From Bacteroidota bacterium (GTDB lineage: Bacteria; Bacteroidota; Bacteroidia; Bacteroidales; SKPS01), in the NCBI GenBank assembly GCA_022709695.1, contig JAKLII010000003.1, forward strand, positions 144,124 through 208,123: DNA of 64,000 nt, written 5' to 3'. Within the stretch, counting starts at the first letter, position 1. Each line of letters starts with the position of its first letter. The notes below the pieces were generated by a model, which had not been told where the DNA came from, ran no database searches, and saw nothing but the letters and a program-made list of their open reading frames with translations. The position numbers were made by a program, and so were the translations under genes. Below are positions 33,618 to 43,050 of the stretch, one piece after another.

Positions 33618-34898
33618 CTAGAAAACAAACCCTGCATCAATGCTGATGGTACCGGCTTTGAAGCCATCGGAGCGCTGATAACGGGCGTACCTGAGGTCGA
33701 TGTACTTGAACGTCAGCTCCTGCTTTCCCCCGATTTTTTTCCGCCAGATGCCAAATACCGGTGATATGCGGGCTCCCAGGCCATATTTGTGCATGGTAAA
33801 TGCCGACAAATCATAATCGGAGGTGTAGTAAGGATTCAGAGGGGTAAACTGATCGTTCAGCGGGTGCTCCCCGAACGGCGCAAACCAGGTAACAGCATTC
33901 TGCCTGTAAAACCGGTAGTGGGGGTACACCATCAGCCAGCTCCCGACTTTTACCGGAAGTTCAAAACTGACCGTGTGCGACCTGATGCCAAAATCATCGA
34001 AATAGTAACGATAGTAAGCCCTTGCCACCAGATGATCCGTAAGGTAATACACCGCTCTGAGGCCTAACGGCACTTTAAACCTTGTCCGGGGAAGGCTTTC
34101 GGGGTACATGGTTTTAATGGCAAGCAACGGATTGGTATCCGGATTAAGAATGTTCAGTCCGTCATCAAAATAGACCCTGTGAAAAGGGGTATTCAGAATT
34201 CCGTTCTGGTATACCAGGTCGGTATGAAAGGCAAACTGAAACTTCCTTGTCAGCACCTGCGACCACGTAAATGAGAGGGTTCCGGTGGTTCTTCCATCCT
34301 GGTCATAATCATCCTCATCATTCCCGTACCTGTACTCATCCCCATTACGGATTTCACCGGGATAGATCAGCTTCCACCGGTCGTAGAAAACGCTGGCTTT
34401 TAAACCCAGATCGGTGTTCTCATTGTTGAAACTTCGGTTGTAGTGGTAGCCCAACGAAAAGGAGTTCACATCGAACTCGTTGCTGTAGCCTGCAAAGCCA
34501 CCCACAGAGGAGAATTTCCTCAGGTTTTTCCGGCTGTAATCCAAATCCACATGGGTACGTAAATCTTTACCTGATGCGGATGAGAGGTATTTTGAACTGG
34601 CAGAACTGATAAACCGGTCGATACGGTTGCACGAAGCAGAGGTGTAGTAATCTACCCCAAAGCTAAGGGTTAGGCTGTGTATGGTGTCGAAAGGCACATG
34701 CACAACGGTGAGCGGTGTGCTGCACTCCAGTTTTTCGGTGCCGATGCCTCCTGTAACCGGGCTATGGTTACCATCCTGTTCATAGTAATTGAACAAAAAG
34801 TTCACCTCTTTTTCGGTAAGTACTTTTACAGGAGCTGGCTGCTGGGCATAAGCCATACCGGCGAAAAGCAGGCTGAAAAGCAGAATTCTCAGTTGCAT
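33618..34898 (-). CDS. DUF3570 outer-membrane beta-barrel protein
   Basis: 426 residues from the ATG at 34898 (a GTG two codons earlier exists). Signal peptide MQLRILLFSLLFAGMAYA; then DUF3570 features: KVLTEKEVNFLFNYYEQDGNHSPVTGG, SLTLSFGVDYYTSASCNRID, SSASGKDLRTHVDLDYSRK, and repeated amphipathic strands to the C-terminal TISIDAGFVF. It is predicted to be an outer-membrane barrel. DUF3570 and DUF4266 genes are known to accompany ApbE flavin transferases, as here. Last gene of the five-gene cluster; its start overlaps the DUF4266 stop by 10 bp. Confidence 0.85.
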   Translation of the reverse strand: MQLRILLFSLLFAGMAYAQQPAPVKVLTEKEVNFLFNYYEQDGNHSPVTGGIGTEKLECSTPLTVVHVPFDTIHSLTLSFGVDYYTSASCNRIDRFISSASSKYLSSASGKDLRTHVDLDYSRKNLRKFSSVGGFAGYSNEFDVNSFSLGYHYNRSFNNENTDLGLKASVFYDRWKLIYPGEIRNGDEYRYGNDEDDYDQDGRTTGTLSFTWSQVLTRKFQFAFHTDLVYQNGILNTPFHRVYFDDGLNILNPDTNPLLAIKTMYPESLPRTRFKVPLGLRAVYYLTDHLVARAYYRYYFDDFGIRSHTVSFELPVKVGSWLMVYPHYRFYRQNAVTWFAPFGEHPLNDQFTPLNPYYTSDYDLSAFTMHKYGLGARISPVFGIWRKKIGGKQELTFKYIDLRYARYQRSDGFKAGTISIDAGFVF

Positions 34899-35098
34899 CC
34901 GCACCCCCCTCCTGTTTTACCGCCATTAGCTCCGCTGGACCCTTCACGATAGGATTCAACAGAAGTTTCAAACGACTCGAGTTTATGCGGACTGAGTTTC
35001 ATATCTTCATCATTCAGATACGCTTTCTGATACCCCTTGATATTTACACAGGATGTAAATGCAAGCAGAATCAGAATCAGTGCAATCAGTTTCTTCAT
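34889..35098 (-). CDS. DUF4266 lipoprotein
   Basis: 69 residues. Lipoprotein signal with Cys17 (LLAFTSC). The mature part has the DUF4266 core VNIKGYQKAYLNDEDMKL, a helical ESFETSVESYREGSSG stretch and a glycine/cysteine tail GGGCGCN. It starts after a 3-bp gap from the apbE stop and overlaps the DUF3570 start by 10 bp. The N-terminal lipid would place it at a membrane facing the periplasm or surface; probably a partner of the DUF3570 barrel. Function not established. Confidence 0.85.
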   Translation of the reverse strand: MKKLIALILILLAFTSCVNIKGYQKAYLNDEDMKLSPHKLESFETSVESYREGSSGANGGKTGGGCGCN

Positions 35099-35101
35099 GC
35101 G

Positions 35102-36136
35102 TTATTTTTCTCCGTTGATGGTATGTATGGTGCTGGCTTTGCCTTTGTTCAACTGAATATGGCTGGAGGTAAAGAACTGGCCTGCATCATCCAGGATAAC
35201 ACATTCTACCCCTTTCAGCTGGTTGATCAGGGCAAGGCCTCTCTCTCTGCCCATCACAAATACCGAAGTCGACAAGGCATCGGCCAGTTCAGCATCAGGG
35301 CAGATGATGGTTACACTCTGAAGGCCCGACACCGGGTACCCGCTGGCAGGATTGATGATATGGCAGTACCGTTTGCCCCCGATCACCACAAAGCGCTCAT
35401 AGTTGCCGGAAGTTACCACCGCTGCCTCACCTACCTCGAGCCATGCCACTGCCTGACCGGGATCGGAGGGGTTGGAGATACCGATAGGCCAGAGCTTTCC
35501 CTCTTCAGGGTGTCCCCAGGTAATCAGGTCTCCACCGGCGATGACGATGCCATTCGACACCCCCATTTTCTGCATCACGTTGCGGGCGCAGTTGGCAGCA
35601 TACCCTTTGCCGATGGCACCAAGCCCGATCGCCATCCCTTTTTTGACAAGAAAGATGGAACTGTCGGATTCGTTGATAAGTATGTTTCTGTAGTTGATGT
35701 AGGGAAGCACCGAATCAATCACCGCGGGATCCGGCAGTGAGGTCATCGAACCGTCAAACCGCCAGATCCCTCTGGCAGAAGCCCAGGTGATATCAAAGGC
35801 CCCGTCGGTGAGTTCTGATACTTTAATACAACGCTTTATCAGTCCCAGCAGTTCACCCGACACCTGCACAGGCCTGATGCCCGAATTGCGGTTTACTTCT
35901 GAAATTTTACTTTCCGGTATCCACTCCGAGATCAGGGTCTCTATCCTTCTGATTTCGGCAATGGCAGCTGCAATGGCCGCTTCATTAAGGCTGTCGGATG
36001 GGGAGTAGGGGGTGATCTCAAACCGGGATCCCATCAGCAAGAGTGTTTCTGTGCGATGACGGAGTTGTGCCTGTACCATGTGGCCGGCCAGGATCAGCAA
36101 TAATGCTGAAAGCAGGGAGATTTTCCTACCAGGCAT
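35102..36136 (-). CDS. apbE: FAD:protein FMN transferase ApbE
   Basis: 344 residues from the ATG at 36136, chosen because it gives a signal/anchor (MPGRKISLLSALLLILAG) and overlaps the upstream stop by 11 bp; a longer frame runs through the neighbour. ApbE motifs: LLMGSRFEIT at the start of the domain, SELTDGAFDIT, GLGAIGKGYAAN with the flavin-contacting region, IVIAGGD, and SGNYERF with HIINPASGYPVSG near the active site. ApbE moves FMN from FAD onto a threonine or serine of target proteins outside the cytoplasm. The DUF2271 gene upstream contains such a target motif. Confidence 0.93.
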   Translation of the reverse strand: MPGRKISLLSALLLILAGHMVQAQLRHRTETLLLMGSRFEITPYSPSDSLNEAAIAAAIAEIRRIETLISEWIPESKISEVNRNSGIRPVQVSGELLGLIKRCIKVSELTDGAFDITWASARGIWRFDGSMTSLPDPAVIDSVLPYINYRNILINESDSSIFLVKKGMAIGLGAIGKGYAANCARNVMQKMGVSNGIVIAGGDLITWGHPEEGKLWPIGISNPSDPGQAVAWLEVGEAAVVTSGNYERFVVIGGKRYCHIINPASGYPVSGLQSVTIICPDAELADALSTSVFVMGRERGLALINQLKGVECVILDDAGQFFTSSHIQLNKGKASTIHTINGEK

Positions 36137-36893
36137 GCGCCAGTTTTCCGGTATAGGTGGTTTTCTGCGTGGTGATGGAATAGATATAAACGCCCTTTGT
36201 TTTTTCTGCATCCCAGCTGAAGACAAGGTAATTTCCCGCAGATACAGGTGATTTTTCATGGTAAACCAACTGCCCCTGCAGGTTATAAACTGCCAGTTCA
36301 GCCCTGCCGGTTTTATCATCAGGAATACTGAAGGTGATGGTTTTCCCGTGGGTGATCACTGTGGCCCGGGCCTCAGCTTCATTTTTTCCGATGCCGTTGG
36401 GCTGAGGTGTATAGGTTATGTTCACCCCTGAAAACTTCGATTGGTTGGGATAATTGGTATTTACGGCAGAGGTGGATTTATTAAAATCGAAGTGGGCATA
36501 AGGTCCCTGCGCATCAGCATCGGCGAACTCAATCCAGAACTGGTAGGTGCCATCCGGCACCACGTTGTTGTTCAGGTCTTTGCAGTTCCAGGTGATGGTA
36601 TGGGTCTGATGTGACGTGAGTGTAGCCCCGGTAATGGCATCCACGGTGTTGAGGCTGCTGGAAGCTTTCCATTGATACAGATACTTGGTTTCCTTCTGCG
36701 ACATCATTTTTGAGGTGCGGATAAAGGTACCCGAACTGTTTTTGATCCAGATGGCCAGTACATGATTTGGCGCATATTTTCCTCCGTTGGCAGTAGTGGT
36801 TACGGTGAACGTAACGGTTCCGGGAGTGTTTTGTCCCCGGGCAAGAATGGATCCCAGGAGTAACGAAAGTACTACGATGGTCAGTTGTTTCAT
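36126..36893 (-). CDS. DUF2271 protein with flavinylation motif and T9SS-like C-terminus
   Basis: 255 residues. Signal peptide MKQLTIVVLSLLLGSILARG; DUF2271 domain about 23-165 (GTVTFTVTTTANGGKYAPNHVLAIWI, TYQFWIEFADADAQGPYAHF). Within it, DAITGAT at residues 85-91 fits the ApbE recognition pattern D-x2-(S/T)-G-A-(S/T), with Thr91 the expected FMN site. The last 75 residues resemble a T9SS type A sorting domain (AELAVYNLQGQLVYH, GVYIYSITTQKTTYTGKLAHAW). It overlaps thioredoxin upstream by 4 bp and apbE downstream by 11 bp. Inferred role: a surface flavoprotein electron carrier. Confidence 0.85.
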   Translation of the reverse strand: MKQLTIVVLSLLLGSILARGQNTPGTVTFTVTTTANGGKYAPNHVLAIWIKNSSGTFIRTSKMMSQKETKYLYQWKASSSLNTVDAITGATLTSHQTHTITWNCKDLNNNVVPDGTYQFWIEFADADAQGPYAHFDFNKSTSAVNTNYPNQSKFSGVNITYTPQPNGIGKNEAEARATVITHGKTITFSIPDDKTGRAELAVYNLQGQLVYHEKSPVSAGNYLVFSWDAEKTKGVYIYSITTQKTTYTGKLAHAW

Positions 36894-37369
36894 AAAGAAG
36901 CGGATTGTAACAGTTTTGTAATCAAAAGGATAAATTCTCCGGTGGATTGATTGTGAAACTCCACGTTGCCGATCACTTTCTCATCAGGGGTCAATACCAG
37001 AAACAGCGGAAAAAACCCGGCAGAGTTATACCGTTCTGCCAGCATTTCATTCTGCTTAACTATTTCCCCGGGTAAGGCATTTTTTTTCTGCCTCGGAAAG
37101 TCGACCGAAACCAAAACCGCATTTTTCTTCGCCCAAACCGAAAAAGAGTCGGTAACGAGCACCTCTTCATGCAGCCTGATGCATGGTTTACACCAGTCGG
37201 AGCCACTGAAAACCAGGATCAGGGGTAGTGAATCCTTTTGAGCCATGACAAGTGCCTCATCGTACCGGGTATGCCAGAGGGTACTGTCGAAGGGTGTAAA
37301 CTGCTGACATTTAGCAGAAAAGGGAAGTGACAGAAGCAGGATGACACCTGCATATTTAGATATCTTCAT
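36890..37369 (-). CDS. exported thioredoxin-like protein
   Basis: 159 residues. N-terminal signal (MKISKYAGVILLLSLPFSAK), then a thioredoxin fold with active site WCKPC (Cys60, Cys63) in SGSDWCKPCIRLHEEVL, and the cis-Pro region SAGFFPLFLVLTPD. It should reduce or hold thiols in the periplasm. First gene of the flavinylation cluster; its stop overlaps the DUF2271 start by four bases (ATGA), so all five genes are probably co-translated. Likely keeps cysteines in the cluster's proteins reduced or shuttles electrons. Confidence 0.88.
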   Translation of the reverse strand: MKISKYAGVILLLSLPFSAKCQQFTPFDSTLWHTRYDEALVMAQKDSLPLILVFSGSDWCKPCIRLHEEVLVTDSFSVWAKKNAVLVSVDFPRQKKNALPGEIVKQNEMLAERYNSAGFFPLFLVLTPDEKVIGNVEFHNQSTGEFILLITKLLQSASL

Positions 37370-37476
37370 TTGTTTAATAAATGAAACGGCAAAATTGATT
37401 GATAAATTGAGACAGGATCGTTAACGACCTGTTAAATAATCAGCAGGTGTCTGATAAATAGTGGATTCCGTTTGTA

Positions 37477-38865
37477 TCACCTCCCGACCACTTCGGCAAG
37501 TTGTTCCGGGGTAATAGGTACCCTTTTTCCGATAAAGGTGCAACCGTCGGGGGTAACCAGGATATCGTCCTCGAGCCTGATTCCACCAAAGCCCTTGTAG
37601 GTTTCCAACATATCGTAATTGATGAACTGTTCCAGTTTCTTCTCCCTGCGCCACATATCGATCAGCGCAGGTATAAAGTAGATGCCAGGTTCATTGGTGA
37701 TCACGAAACCGGGTTTGAGCTCGCGCCCCATCCTTAGGGAAGCGGTTCCGAATTCAGTGGCCCGCTGGATTTTATCATCGTAACCCACATAGTTTTCGCC
37801 AAGGCCTTCCATATCATGCACATCCAGGCCCATCATATGTCCCAGTCCGTGGGGGAAGAACAGGGTATGGGCACCTGCGGCAACCGCTTCGTGGCAGTCG
37901 CCCTTCATCAGCCCAATCTCTGTAAGCCCTTTGGCAATTTTGGTACAGGCGTGGAGATGGATTTCGCGGTAGGTGACACCGGGCTGGATTCTTTTGAAGG
38001 CGCTGTTGTTGGCATGCATCACCACTTCGTAAATCTCCTTCTGGCAGGTGGTGAAGGTGCCCCCTACCGGTACCGTACGGGTAAAATCGGAGCAATAATG
38101 CGACAAAGCTTCAGCCCCTGCATCGATCAGCAGCATGCGCCCTTTCTGCAGAATCTGGCTATGGTCGTGGTTATGAAGGGTTTCACCATTCTGGCTCAGG
38201 ATGATCGGGAATGATACAGCGCCGCCATGCTGCAGGGCAATACCCTCCATAATGCCGGCAATGGTCCGCTCTGAAGCACCTTCCACTGCCATACGCATGG
38301 CTGTCGTATGCATCTCATAACCGATGGCTGCCGCCTTTTCGAGTTCAGCAATCTCGATTTCGCTCTTTACCGACCTCAGATCCACCACAGCTTTGATCAG
38401 TTCCACCGAAGCTTTCGCCTTGAGTTGATCGGGATGGATGCCCACAAGCTTGTACAGCAGCAGTTTGTTCTCAGCACGGTAAGGGGGCAGATAATGGATG
38501 GTTCTTCCCTTCCGGGCCGCTTCCTGCACAGTCTCTTCAAGTTTTGCAAAGGGGAAAGTCTCCTTTACCCCCACGGTCAACCCTTTATCTGCGATGCTCT
38601 CCTGCGGGCCCATCCAGATAATGTCGTCTATATCTACATCATTACCAAACAGATACTCTTTCCCTTCATCGAGGTCGATCACACCGGCCAGGTCCGGCAT
38701 GTCAAGTCCGAAGAAATAGAGAAAATCGCTGTCCTGCCGGAAATGGTAGGTATTGGCGGGGTAGTTGAAAGGAACGTCGGTGTTGCCGGGTAGTACAATC
38801 AGGCCCTGACGAACCCTGGCCTTCAGTGAGGCCCTTCTTTCGGCATAAACACGGGAATCAAACAT
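37477..38865 (-). CDS. Xaa-Pro aminopeptidase (M24B, aminopeptidase P)
   Basis: 462 residues. N-terminal creatinase-like domain (RQGLIVLPGNTDVPFNYPANTYHFRQDSDFLYFFGLD), then the pita-bread catalytic domain with metal ligands: LIDAGAE (Asp), SDFTRTVPV (Asp), PHGLGHMMGLDVHDM (His), TNEPGIYF (Glu) and RLEDDILVT (Glu). It removes an N-terminal residue next to proline using two metals, usually manganese. 20 bp after a second M24 gene, so tandem paralogs in one operon. No signal peptide; cytoplasmic. Confidence 0.92.
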   Translation of the reverse strand: MFDSRVYAERRASLKARVRQGLIVLPGNTDVPFNYPANTYHFRQDSDFLYFFGLDMPDLAGVIDLDEGKEYLFGNDVDIDDIIWMGPQESIADKGLTVGVKETFPFAKLEETVQEAARKGRTIHYLPPYRAENKLLLYKLVGIHPDQLKAKASVELIKAVVDLRSVKSEIEIAELEKAAAIGYEMHTTAMRMAVEGASERTIAGIMEGIALQHGGAVSFPIILSQNGETLHNHDHSQILQKGRMLLIDAGAEALSHYCSDFTRTVPVGGTFTTCQKEIYEVVMHANNSAFKRIQPGVTYREIHLHACTKIAKGLTEIGLMKGDCHEAVAAGAHTLFFPHGLGHMMGLDVHDMEGLGENYVGYDDKIQRATEFGTASLRMGRELKPGFVITNEPGIYFIPALIDMWRREKKLEQFINYDMLETYKGFGGIRLEDDILVTPDGCTFIGKRVPITPEQLAEVVGR

Positions 38866-38885
38866 GGCAGCTATGGTTTTTAAGG

Positions 38886-40178
38886 TTATTTTCTGAAAAG
38901 GGATTCAATTTCTTCGGTTTCTGTTTCAAGGCCATCAAAAAGGTCCACCGGTGTGGCACGGGTGATGAGGAGATCGGTTTCGATACGGATGCCGGTTTGT
39001 TCTGCAGGGATATAGATGCCGGGTTCGAGGGAAACCACCATGCCGGGCCGGAGGGGATCCTGCTTTTTGCCCGGATCATGGACATCAAGCCCCACATGGT
39101 GCGACACACCGTGCGGGAAGTACTTCATAAACAGGGGGCTTGCGGGATTCTGGTTCTTCACCTCATCGTGCGTGAAGAGCCTGAGCCTGATCATGGCCTC
39201 CTGCAACAGTCCGTTCACTTCTGTCTGGATCCCTTCGATGGTTTGCCCTACCGTGAAAAGCGGTTTTACCTGTTTGTATACCCCCAGCACGGCATTGTAG
39301 AGCTCTTTCTGCCTGGGGTTGAAAATCCCGTTTACGGGTACCGTCCTCGAAAGGTCACTGGCATATCCGAAATATTCACATCCGAAATCGAGCAGGAGGA
39401 GATCCCCCTCTTCGCAGATATCCTGGTTCTGGTTGTAATGGAGGTAAGTGGCATTGATGCCCGATGCGATGATGGGGTGGAAGGCATGCCCCGAAGCCTG
39501 CCTGATCCGGAATTCATGCTCAATTTCTGCCTGGATCTCATACTCTTTTACGCCGGGTCTCAGTATCGACACAGCCCTTCTGAAAGCGCCTGCAGTAATG
39601 GTGCATGCCTCCCTGATCACAGCAATTTCAGCATCGCATTTCTCGCTCCGCACCCGGGCCAGCAGGGGTCCCAGCCTCCGGTACTGATGGAAGGGATACT
39701 CATGGTGAATCCTGATGCCAAACCGCAGGGAGCGGGAACTTACATCGGGATTGAAACGGGCATATTCGGTATTGTCCAGATACACCTGTTCGGCATGGAA
39801 CATAGTTTCACGCAATACGGTATCAAATTCATCAGTATACATGATGGTGCGTACACCACTGATGCCCCGGGCCCTGTCGGCATTCAGCTTCACCCCTTCC
39901 CAACGCTCAAGGTTTTCATCGGGGCGCATGATAAACAGCACTTCCCGGTATTTTTCCACCGGGCAGTTGGGATACAGCAGCAAAATCGACTTTTCCTGCT
40001 CAATACCGGTCTGGTGAAACAGGTCGGAACTCTGCCGGTAAGGGAAATACTGGTCTCCGTTCCGCGGCATCTGGTCGTTGCTGAAAATGATGGCCATGGT
40101 ATCGGGTTCCATCAGGTTGGTAAGCCGCTGACGGTTCATCTCGAAAAACTGAGGGGCAAAGGGCCATGCCGTTCTCAT
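38886..40178 (-). CDS. aminopeptidase P family protein (M24B)
   Basis: 430 residues. AMP_N domain at 1-130 (MRTAWPFAPQFFEMNRQRL..., RNGDQYFPYRQSSDLFHQTG), then the catalytic domain with LLLLDFGCE (Asp), ASDLSRTVPV (Asp), PHGVSHHVGLDVHD (His), SLEPGIYI (Glu) and RIETDLLI (Glu). All five metal ligands are present. Diverged from its downstream paralog; the family splits into short and long forms. Cytoplasmic, in peptide turnover. First gene of the pair. Confidence 0.92.
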   Translation of the reverse strand: MRTAWPFAPQFFEMNRQRLTNLMEPDTMAIIFSNDQMPRNGDQYFPYRQSSDLFHQTGIEQEKSILLLYPNCPVEKYREVLFIMRPDENLERWEGVKLNADRARGISGVRTIMYTDEFDTVLRETMFHAEQVYLDNTEYARFNPDVSSRSLRFGIRIHHEYPFHQYRRLGPLLARVRSEKCDAEIAVIREACTITAGAFRRAVSILRPGVKEYEIQAEIEHEFRIRQASGHAFHPIIASGINATYLHYNQNQDICEEGDLLLLDFGCEYFGYASDLSRTVPVNGIFNPRQKELYNAVLGVYKQVKPLFTVGQTIEGIQTEVNGLLQEAMIRLRLFTHDEVKNQNPASPLFMKYFPHGVSHHVGLDVHDPGKKQDPLRPGMVVSLEPGIYIPAEQTGIRIETDLLITRATPVDLFDGLETETEEIESLFRK

Positions 40179-40218
40179 AACCTTCTTTTTATTTAAAATC
40201 GGTACAAATTACAGCAGG

Positions 40219-40251
40219 TTGCTCCAAACAACGCCAAACCCGCTATATTTG
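40219..40251 (+). promoter_or_regulatory. promoter for sdh/frd operon: TTG-N22-TATATTTG
   Basis: -33 TTG at 40219-40221 and -7 TATATTTG at 40244-40251. It would give a leader of about 150 nt before the first gene at 40409. Confidence 0.45.
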
Positions 40252-40408
40252 CTATCGCCTCCATCTGTTCTTTCTTTTCGTCCTACAAATAAAGAAAAAA
40301 AACCATTGCCAACCTTAACCGGTCGTTTATTTATAACCAGTATGCATTAGTTCGCCTGAAAAGTATTAACCCACATCAATATTGTTCATTCTACCAAACA
40401 CCGCTGAT

Positions 40409-41074
40409 ATGAATAACAGACTATTAAAATTCGCTTCAATCGGCAAGAAAGTAACCATGGGGCTAGCGGGGCTGTTTCTGATCCTGTTCCTGCTGGTACA
40501 TCTGGGCATCAACCTCACCCTTATTCGAAACGACGAAGGGGAGTGGTTCAGGGCTGCCTCGGGGTTCATGGGATCGAATTACCTGGTAAAAGTGTTTGAG
40601 ATTGTGCTGGGGGCAGCGTTGCTTCTCCACATGATCCTGGGGGTGATCCTCTGGTTCGAAAACCGCATGTCGAGGCCCGTGCGATACTTCCGCACCAATC
40701 GGTCCGATACGTCATTCCTGTCGAAATACATGTTCCATACCGGGGTAGTCATTGCCGTCTTCCTGGTGATCCATTTCATCAACTTTTACTTCGTGAAACT
40801 GGGGATCGTGGATCCACCCCCCGGGGTTGACACCCATGATTTTTACACCATGGCAAGACTGCTCTTCACAAATCCCGTGTATTCTGCCATTTATATTGTT
40901 GCCCTCATCCTGATGGGGTTCCACCTGAACCATTCCTTTCAGTCAGCATTTCAGACGTTAGGTTTAAACCACAACCGCTACTACACACTCATCAAACGGA
41001 TGGCACTGGTATATGCCGTAGTGGTAGCTGCCGGTTTCATCCTTATTCCAGTTTTTTATCTTATTAAATATTGA
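40409..41074 (+). CDS. sdhC: succinate dehydrogenase/fumarate reductase cytochrome b subunit
   Basis: 221 residues from the ATG at 40409 ([18 protein letters not shown]). Five membrane helices, one polypeptide with no separate SdhD, i.e. the Bacteroidota/Wolinella-type di-heme anchor (b558 family). Histidines available for heme are in [34 protein letters not shown] and GFHLNHSFQ. It links the flavin and iron-sulfur subunits to menaquinone. First gene of the CAB operon; 13 bp to sdhA. Confidence 0.92.
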   Translation: MNNRLLKFASIGKKVTMGLAGLFLILFLLVHLGINLTLIRNDEGEWFRAASGFMGSNYLVKVFEIVLGAALLLHMILGVILWFENRMSRPVRYFRTNRSDTSFLSKYMFHTGVVIAVFLVIHFINFYFVKLGIVDPPPGVDTHDFYTMARLLFTNPVYSAIYIVALILMGFHLNHSFQSAFQTLGLNHNRYYTLIKRMALVYAVVVAAGFILIPVFYLIKY

Positions 41075-41087
41075 AAAATCAACCGGT

Positions 41088-43025
41088 ATGAGTTTTCCAT
41101 TCAACGCAAAAATCCCGGCGGGGCCACTGGCCGAAAAGTGGACCCGTTACCGTGGGGAGGCTAAGCTGGTAAGTCCGGCCAACAAGCGCAAGCTCGACAT
41201 CATTGTGGTGGGAACCGGTCTTGCCGGTGCTTCGGCAGCGGCTTCACTGGGTGAACTGGGCTACAACGTGAAAGCATTCTGCTACCAGGACAGTCCCAGG
41301 AGGGCGCACAGTATTGCGGCCCAGGGGGGTATCAATGCTGCAAAGAATTACCCCAACGACGGCGACAGTATCCACCGCCTCTTTTTTGATACCATCAAAG
41401 GGGGCGATTACCGTTCACGGGAGGGGAATGTGTACCGCCTGGCAGAGGTGAGCAACCAGATTATCGACCAGTGTGTGGCGCAGGGAATTCCCTTTGCCCG
41501 CACCTACGGAGGGCTGCTCGACAACCGTTCGTTCGGCGGGGCACAGGTTTCACGAACCTTCTATGCCCGCGGGCAAACCGGACAGCAGCTGCTGCTGGGA
41601 GCGTATGGCGCCCTGAGCCGGCAGATCCATCTGGGATCCGTGAAGCTCTATCCGCGCCGCGACATGCTCAACCTGGTGATGGAAAATGGCAAAGCCCGCG
41701 GCATTATCACCCGGAATCTGGTTACCGGAGAAATTGAAAGGCACACGGCCCATGCCGTGGTGCTCGCCACCGGGGGCTACGGAAATGTGTACTACCTGTC
41801 CACCAACGCCATGGGAAGCAATATCACCCCGGCATGGCAGGCATACCGCAAAGGGGCCCTTTTTGCAAACCCCTGCTTCACCCAGATCCACCCTACCTGC
41901 ATCCCGGTGCACGGCGACTTCCAGAGCAAGCTCACCCTGATGAGTGAAAGTCTCCGGAACGATGGCCGTATCTGGGTGCCGAAGAAGCAGGAGGATGCTG
42001 AAAAATTGCGCAAAAAACAAATTACCCCGGCCGACATTCCGGCCGAAGACCGCGACTATTACCTGGAGCGCCGTTATCCTGCCTTCGGCAACCTGGTGCC
42101 CAGGGATGTAGCCTCCCGCGCTGCCAAGGAGCGCTGCGATGCCGGCTTTGGTGTGGGAACCGGCCTGGCGGTGTACCTCGATTTTGAAGAATCGCTGAAA
42201 AGGCTTGGGAAAGAGGTAATAGAAGAGCGTTACGGAAACCTTTTCCAGATGTACGAACAGATCACAGGGGAAAACCCCTACACCACCCCCATGATGATTT
42301 ACCCGGCCGTCCATTATACCATGGGAGGCTTGTGGGTAGACTACGAGCTGATGACGAATATTCCGGGGCTGTATGCCATCGGAGAGGTGAACTTCAGCGA
42401 TCACGGGGCCAACCGGCTCGGTGCCTCCGCCCTCATGCAGGGGCTTGCCGACGGGTACTTCATCCTGCCCTACACCATCGGAAATTACCTGGCTGCTGAA
42501 ATCCATACCCCCAGAATGACCACCAAAGAACCCTCATTCGATCAGGCAGCCGCAGAAACCGAAGCACGGCTGAACCGGATCATGCAGATTCAGGGAAAAC
42601 AATCGGTGGATAAGCTGCACAAGAAGCTGGGGCATATCATGTGGGAGTATGTAGGAATGGGACGCAATGAAGCAGGGTTAAGGAAGGCGCTGGAAGAACT
42701 GCCAAAGCTGAAGGAGGAGTTCTGGGCCGACATAAAGGTTCCCGGCACCCTGCATGAATTCAACCCCGAAATCGAAAAGGCAGGCCGGCTGATCGATTTT
42801 ATTGAACTGGGTGAACTGATCGCACGGGATGCCCTCCTGCGGGCCGAATCGTGCGGGGGGCATTTCCGCGAGGAGATGCAAACCTCCGATGGCGAAGCAA
42901 AAAGGGACGATGAACACTTTACTCATGTAAGTGCCTGGCAGTTCAATGAAGAGACCGAACCGGTCCTGCTCAGGGAAGACCTTGTTTTTGAAGCGGTTGA
43001 ACTGAAACAGAGGATCTATAAATAG
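41088..43025 (+). CDS. sdhA: fumarate reductase/succinate dehydrogenase flavoprotein subunit
   Basis: 645 residues, full length. Dinucleotide fold [19 protein letters not shown] near residue 40; the FAD-linking histidine in [15 protein letters not shown]; substrate-site histidine and arginine stretches in [13 protein letters not shown] and [17 protein letters not shown]. Catalyses fumarate/succinate interconversion on the cytoplasmic side. In this lineage the enzyme commonly works as a fumarate reductase in anaerobic metabolism, and can act both ways. Middle gene of the operon. Confidence 0.95.
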   Translation: MSFPFNAKIPAGPLAEKWTRYRGEAKLVSPANKRKLDIIVVGTGLAGASAAASLGELGYNVKAFCYQDSPRRAHSIAAQGGINAAKNYPNDGDSIHRLFFDTIKGGDYRSREGNVYRLAEVSNQIIDQCVAQGIPFARTYGGLLDNRSFGGAQVSRTFYARGQTGQQLLLGAYGALSRQIHLGSVKLYPRRDMLNLVMENGKARGIITRNLVTGEIERHTAHAVVLATGGYGNVYYLSTNAMGSNITPAWQAYRKGALFANPCFTQIHPTCIPVHGDFQSKLTLMSESLRNDGRIWVPKKQEDAEKLRKKQITPADIPAEDRDYYLERRYPAFGNLVPRDVASRAAKERCDAGFGVGTGLAVYLDFEESLKRLGKEVIEERYGNLFQMYEQITGENPYTTPMMIYPAVHYTMGGLWVDYELMTNIPGLYAIGEVNFSDHGANRLGASALMQGLADGYFILPYTIGNYLAAEIHTPRMTTKEPSFDQAAAETEARLNRIMQIQGKQSVDKLHKKLGHIMWEYVGMGRNEAGLRKALEELPKLKEEFWADIKVPGTLHEFNPEIEKAGRLIDFIELGELIARDALLRAESCGGHFREEMQTSDGEAKRDDEHFTHVSAWQFNEETEPVLLREDLVFEAVELKQRIYK

Positions 43026-43050
43026 TCTGAAAAAAGGAAAGGAATCAACT

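Noticed and set aside
38826-40196. 456-codon open frame on the plus strand
   Set aside because: Fully antisense to an M24 peptidase with all metal ligands; no family resemblance.
41550-42506. 318-codon open frame on the minus strand
   Set aside because: Antisense to the fumarate reductase flavoprotein gene; no recognisable domain.
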